A model generated the notes under the pieces. It was not told where the DNA came from and ran no database searches. It was given only the letters and a program-made list of their open reading frames with translations. A DNA stretch of 64,000 nucleotides, from contig NC_020504.1 in assembly GCF_000349325.1 (NCBI RefSeq), positions 1,770,053-1,834,052 of the forward strand, given 5' to 3'. Shown in pieces: positions 60,899-64,000 of this stretch. The number at the start of each line of letters is the position of its first letter. Positions within the stretch are counted from its first letter, which is position 1. This DNA comes from Streptomyces davaonensis JCM 4913 (lineage in GTDB: Bacteria; Actinomycetota; Actinomycetes; Streptomycetales; Streptomycetaceae). The position numbers and the translations under genes were made by a program.

Positions 60899-62080
60899 AT
60901 GCCGATCCGCCGCCGTACCCCTCTCCGACCCCGTCTCGGGGCGGTCTCCCTCATCTCGGTCTGTCTGACCACGCTGTCCCCCGCCGTCGCGGGCGCCGCC
61001 ACGCACCCCCGCCCGGAGTCCGACCCCGCCCTCCAGCGCCAGTTGGAGGACCTGGTCCGCAGACCCGGCGGTCCGCCCGGGATCATCGCCGTGCTCAAGG
61101 ACGGCCACAAGACCCAGGTCGTGAAGGCCGGAGTCGCCGAGCTCGAGACCAAGCGCAAGCCGAGGCCGCACGACCACATGCGCATCGCCAGCGCGGCCAA
61201 GGCGTTCAGCGGCGCCGTGGCACTGTCCCTCGTCAACCTCGGCGACCTCAGCCTCGACGACACCCTGGGCGAGCGCCTGCCGAGCCTGCCGGACGCATGG
61301 GCCGCCGTGACGCTGCGCCAGCTGCTGAACCACACCAGCGGTCTGCCCGACTACTCCAAGTCGGACGGGTTCATCAAGACCCTTCTCGCGGACCCCCGCC
61401 ACCACTTCGACTCCCGCAAGCTGCTCGACTACGTCGCCGACCGCGACCTGGAGTTCCCGCCGGGCAGCCGGTACCACTACTCCAACTCCGACAACATCGC
61501 CGTGGCCCTGGTGGCCGAGGCGGCCACCGGCGAACGGTACGAGCGGCTGTTGAAGGAGCTGGTGTACCGGCCGCTCGGCATGCACCGCACGAGCCTGCCG
61601 CAGGGCTATCGCATGCCGACGCCGTTCCTGCACGGCTACGACGTGTCCCCGCCCGAGCCGACCGAGGACGTCAGCGAACTCATCAGCATGTCCGGGGTGT
61701 GGGCCTCGGGCGGCATCGTCTCCACGCCCGCCGACATGACCCGCTTCATCCGCGGCTACGCCGGGGGGAAGCTCTACGGCCCCGACGTCGTCAAGGAGCA
61801 GCGCGCCTGGATCGCCGGCGCGTCCGAGCCCGCCGGGCCCGGCAAGAACAAGGCGGGGCTGGCCCTCTTCCGGTACACGACCCGCTGCGGCGTGGTCCTC
61901 GGCCACACCGGCAACACGCCCGGCTACACCCAGCTGATCGCGGCGACCCCGGACGGGCGCAAGTCCCTGACCTTCTCCACCACGACCCAGATCAACCAGA
62001 CCCTCAAGCCGGACCTCCTGCGGAAGCTGCGCGCCGTGCAGGAGAACTTCGTCTGCGCGCTGCTCAAGGGCAAGAGCTAG
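60899..62080 (+). CDS. Secreted serine hydrolase (class C beta-lactamase / D,D-peptidase fold)
   Basis: A 393-residue exported protein. Signal peptide to about AGAATHP; active-site Ser and Lys in IASAAKAFSG (SxxK), Tyr in YHYSNSDN (YxN), and the HTG box in LGHTGNTPG. Resembles D-alanyl-D-alanine carboxypeptidase and related esterases. GGGAG is 6 bp before ATG 60899. It converges with the ABC-F gene, leaving 3 bp between their stops. Confidence 0.9.
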   Translation: MPIRRRTPLRPRLGAVSLISVCLTTLSPAVAGAATHPRPESDPALQRQLEDLVRRPGGPPGIIAVLKDGHKTQVVKAGVAELETKRKPRPHDHMRIASAAKAFSGAVALSLVNLGDLSLDDTLGERLPSLPDAWAAVTLRQLLNHTSGLPDYSKSDGFIKTLLADPRHHFDSRKLLDYVADRDLEFPPGSRYHYSNSDNIAVALVAEAATGERYERLLKELVYRPLGMHRTSLPQGYRMPTPFLHGYDVSPPEPTEDVSELISMSGVWASGGIVSTPADMTRFIRGYAGGKLYGPDVVKEQRAWIAGASEPAGPGKNKAGLALFRYTTRCGVVLGHTGNTPGYTQLIAATPDGRKSLTFSTTTQINQTLKPDLLRKLRAVQENFVCALLKGKS

Positions 62081-62083
62081 GCG

Positions 62084-63724
62084 CTAGCGCTCGGTCACCT
62101 TGCCGTCGGCCACCTCCAGGCGCCGGGTGACATGGACCGCGTCCAGCATGCGCCGGTCGTGGGTCACCAGCAGGAGGGTGCCCTCGTAGGAGTCGAGGGC
62201 CGACTCCAGTTGCTCGATGGCGGGCAGGTCGAGGTGGTTGGTCGGCTCGTCGAGGACGAGGAGGTTGACGCCCCGGCCCTGGAGCAGGGCCAGGGCGGCC
62301 CTCGTCCGCTCGCCGGGTGAGAGGGTGGCCGCCGGGCGCAGCACATGGTCCGACTTCAGGCCGAACTTGGCCAGGAGAGTACGGACTTCGACCGGTTCGG
62401 TGTCGGGTACGGCCGCGCAGAAGGCGTCCAGCAGCGACTCCTCGCCGTGGAACAGCTTGCGGGCCTGGTCGACCTCGCCGACCAGCACGCCCGAGCCGAG
62501 CGTCGACTCCCCCGCGGTCAGGGGGATACGGCCGAGCAGGGCGCCCAGGAGCGTCGACTTGCCCGCGCCGTTGGCGCCGGTGACGGCGACCCGGTCCGCC
62601 CAGTCGATCTGGAGGGAGACCGGACCGAGGGTGAAGTCCCCCCGGCGCACCTCCGCGTCGCGCAGGGTGGTCACCACCGCGCCGGAGCGGGGCGCGGAGG
62701 CGATCTCCATGCGCAGTTCCCACTCCTTGCGCGGCTCCTCGACCACGTCGAGGCGCTCGATCATGCGCTGGGTCTGGCGGGCCTTGGCGGCCTGCTTCTC
62801 GCTGGCCTCGCTGCGGAACTTGCGGCCGATCTTGTCGTTGTCGTTGCCCGACTTGCGGCGCGCGTTCTTCACGCCCTTGTCCATCCAGGCGCGCTGCATC
62901 TGCGCCCGGTCCTGGAGGGCGGCCTTCTTGTCGGCGTACTCCTCGTAGTCCTCGCGCGCGTGCCTGCGGGCGACGTCGCGCTCCTCCAGGTAGGCCGCGT
63001 AGCCACCGCCGTAGAGGTTGATCTGCTGCTGGGCGAGGTCGAGTTCGAGGACCTTGGTGACGGTGCGGGTGAGGAACTCGCGGTCGTGGCTGACGACGAC
63101 GGTGCCGGCCCGCAGGCCGCCGACGAAGCGTTCCAGGCGTTCCAGGCCGTCCAGGTCGAGGTCGTTGGTGGGCTCGTCGAGGAGGAAGACGTCGTAGCGG
63201 GAGAGCAGCAGGGAGGCGAGTCCGGCGCGGGCCGCCTGACCACCGGAGAGCGCGGTCATCGGCTGGTCCAGGTCCACGGCCAGGCCCAGCGAGTCGGCGA
63301 TCTCCTCCGCGCGCTCGTCGAGGTCGGCGCCGCCGAGGTCCAGCCAGCGTTCCAGGCTGGTGGCGTAGGCGTCGTCCGCGCCCGGGGCGCCGTCGACCAG
63401 GGCCTGGGTGGCCTCGTCCATGGTGCGCTGGGCCTCGGCGACGCCGGTGCGCCGGGCCAGGAACTGGCGGACGGTCTCACCGGGCCGCCGCTCCGGCTCC
63501 TGCGGCAGGTGGCCGACGGTCGCGGTCGGCGGGGAGAGCCGCAGCTCCCCCTCCTCCGGCGCGGCGAGCCCGGCGAGCAGCTTGAGCAGCGTGGACTTCC
63601 CGGCGCCGTTGGCCCCGACCAGGCCGATCACATCTCCGGGCGCGACAACGAGGTCGAGCCCACTGAACAGGGCACGGTCACCGTGTCCGGCGGCGAGGTT
63701 CTTGACGACGAGGGTGGCGGTCAC
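62084..63724 (-). CDS. ABC-F subfamily ATPase
   Basis: A 546-residue soluble protein with two ABC domains and no membrane segments. Domain 1: GANGAGKSTLLKLL, LSGGQAARAGLA, VFLLDEPTNDLDL. The linker is charged and helical (AREDYEEYADKKAALQDRAQMQRAW). Domain 2: GANGAGKSTLLGAL, LSPGERTRAALALL, LLVLDEPTNHLDL. ABC-F proteins act on the ribosome, as translation factors or antibiotic-protection proteins; this one could be either. It starts at GTG 63724 with a weak AGGA upstream. Confidence 0.92.
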   Translation of the reverse strand: MTATLVVKNLAAGHGDRALFSGLDLVVAPGDVIGLVGANGAGKSTLLKLLAGLAAPEEGELRLSPPTATVGHLPQEPERRPGETVRQFLARRTGVAEAQRTMDEATQALVDGAPGADDAYATSLERWLDLGGADLDERAEEIADSLGLAVDLDQPMTALSGGQAARAGLASLLLSRYDVFLLDEPTNDLDLDGLERLERFVGGLRAGTVVVSHDREFLTRTVTKVLELDLAQQQINLYGGGYAAYLEERDVARRHAREDYEEYADKKAALQDRAQMQRAWMDKGVKNARRKSGNDNDKIGRKFRSEASEKQAAKARQTQRMIERLDVVEEPRKEWELRMEIASAPRSGAVVTTLRDAEVRRGDFTLGPVSLQIDWADRVAVTGANGAGKSTLLGALLGRIPLTAGESTLGSGVLVGEVDQARKLFHGEESLLDAFCAAVPDTEPVEVRTLLAKFGLKSDHVLRPAATLSPGERTRAALALLQGRGVNLLVLDEPTNHLDLPAIEQLESALDSYEGTLLLVTHDRRMLDAVHVTRRLEVADGKVTER

Positions 63725-63796
63725 AGGGAGCGATCCTAATCGCCGGGCAGCACGACACGCGTCCCGGTTTACCCGCGCGCAAGATCACCGGCCCGG

Positions 63797-63855
63797 CAGC
63801 GCCCCGACAGGGGCGCGGGGAACTGCGCGACAAGCCACGACGGAGCAGCAGCCGC
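63797..63855. repeat. Streptomyces-type dispersed intergenic repeat
   Basis: The stretch contains GGGGCGCGGGGAACTGCGCG followed by ACAAGCCACGACGG, which I recognise as a sequence scattered many times between genes in Streptomyces genomes. It begins with a short inverted pair (GCGCCCC and GGGGCGC). It lies between the ABC-F start and the last partial gene and may act as a bidirectional terminator or RNA structure. Its function is not known. Confidence 0.7.
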
Positions 63856-63881
63856 CACACGACCTACCGCGGCACCGACCC

Positions 63882-64000
63882 TCAGCGAGCCATCGCCTCC
63901 ACCAGCACGCTCCCCGATGTCCGCGCCACCACGAACGACTCCCCCTTCACCGCCTTCGCATCCAACGCGATCCGATGCCGCCCCGCCTCCAGGACACCAT
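63882..64000 (-). CDS. Unidentified protein, C-terminal 39 codons (truncated by the window)
   Basis: Reading the minus strand into a TGA at 63882-63884 gives ...VLEAGRHRIALDAKAVKGES and FVVARTSGSVLVEAMAR. Almost every third base is G or C and the pattern of alternating hydrophobic residues looks like the end of a beta-sandwich domain. Too short to identify. Confidence 0.55.
   Translation of the reverse strand, partial: GVLEAGRHRIALDAKAVKGESFVVARTSGSVLVEAMAR

Noticed and set aside
58316..61906. Very long minus-strand reading frame (about 1200 codons) opposite tex and the serine hydrolase
   Set aside because: It is the complement of two well-supported genes; its product is low-complexity and matches no family. 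Such frames are common opposite GC-rich coding DNA.

Overview
The window is high-GC actinobacterial DNA. GC-rich third codon positions, GTG/TTG starts, twin-arginine signal peptides on secreted glycosidases, an LPFR small protein and a familiar Streptomyces intergenic repeat near the right end all point to Streptomyces or a close relative. Species and replicon position cannot be read from the sequence.

Left 37 kb: one large carbohydrate-utilisation locus. Module A (1-9332, plus strand) has the end of a CUT2 sugar ABC transporter, L-fuconate dehydratase, an L-fuconolactonase-type amidohydrolase, a FucU mutarotase, a zinc dehydrogenase, a KduD-like SDR, a PfkB (KDG-kinase-like) kinase, an AKR L-fucose dehydrogenase and a frameshifted FCD/GntR regulator. 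Then come secreted enzymes: one plus-strand GH43-AbfB (9799-11232), an IS256 transposase remnant, and six minus-strand genes (11806-23158): GH43-AbfB, GH29 alpha-L-fucosidase, GH54-AbfB, GH43-AbfB, GH127 beta-L-arabinofuranosidase and GH43-ricin. A FadR regulator (23396-24190) is divergent from module B (24559-34118): CUT1 transporter, an unrecognised 671-residue protein, RhaM-type mutarotase, lactonase, zinc dehydrogenase, SDR and AKR. The last four B enzymes are close copies of module A genes, and the two AKR genes share a 215-bp tract without a difference. A secreted beta-helix/ricin protein (34260-37370) and a strong terminator close the locus. The coherent reading is extracellular removal of L-fucose and L-arabinose from a plant-type polymer, uptake by two routes, and non-phosphorylative oxidation of L-fucose-like sugars. 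Module B has no dehydratase or kinase, so it probably relies on A; no gene for the final C-C cleavage is visible.

37.5-50 kb: mixed metabolic genes: a CrtC/AttH-like lipocalin protein, a PaoABC-type molybdenum aldehyde oxidoreductase with its XdhC chaperone, two SDRs, two XRE/MmyB regulators and a TetR regulator. Several remnants (amidohydrolase, lipocalin, MmyB) lie among them. The TetR gene and the distant lipocalin gene share a similar palindromic site.

50.4-53.1 kb: the remains of an actinomycete integrative element: a small ORF, an XF1762-type gene, an excisionase and a tyrosine integrase with an altered HxxR box.

53.3-64 kb: ordinary chromosomal genes: idi, a HATPase regulator, enoyl-CoA hydratase, a DJ-1/GlxA pair, an SCO6745-like protein, an LPFR small protein, tex, a serine hydrolase, an ABC-F ATPase, and the 3' end of an unidentified gene.
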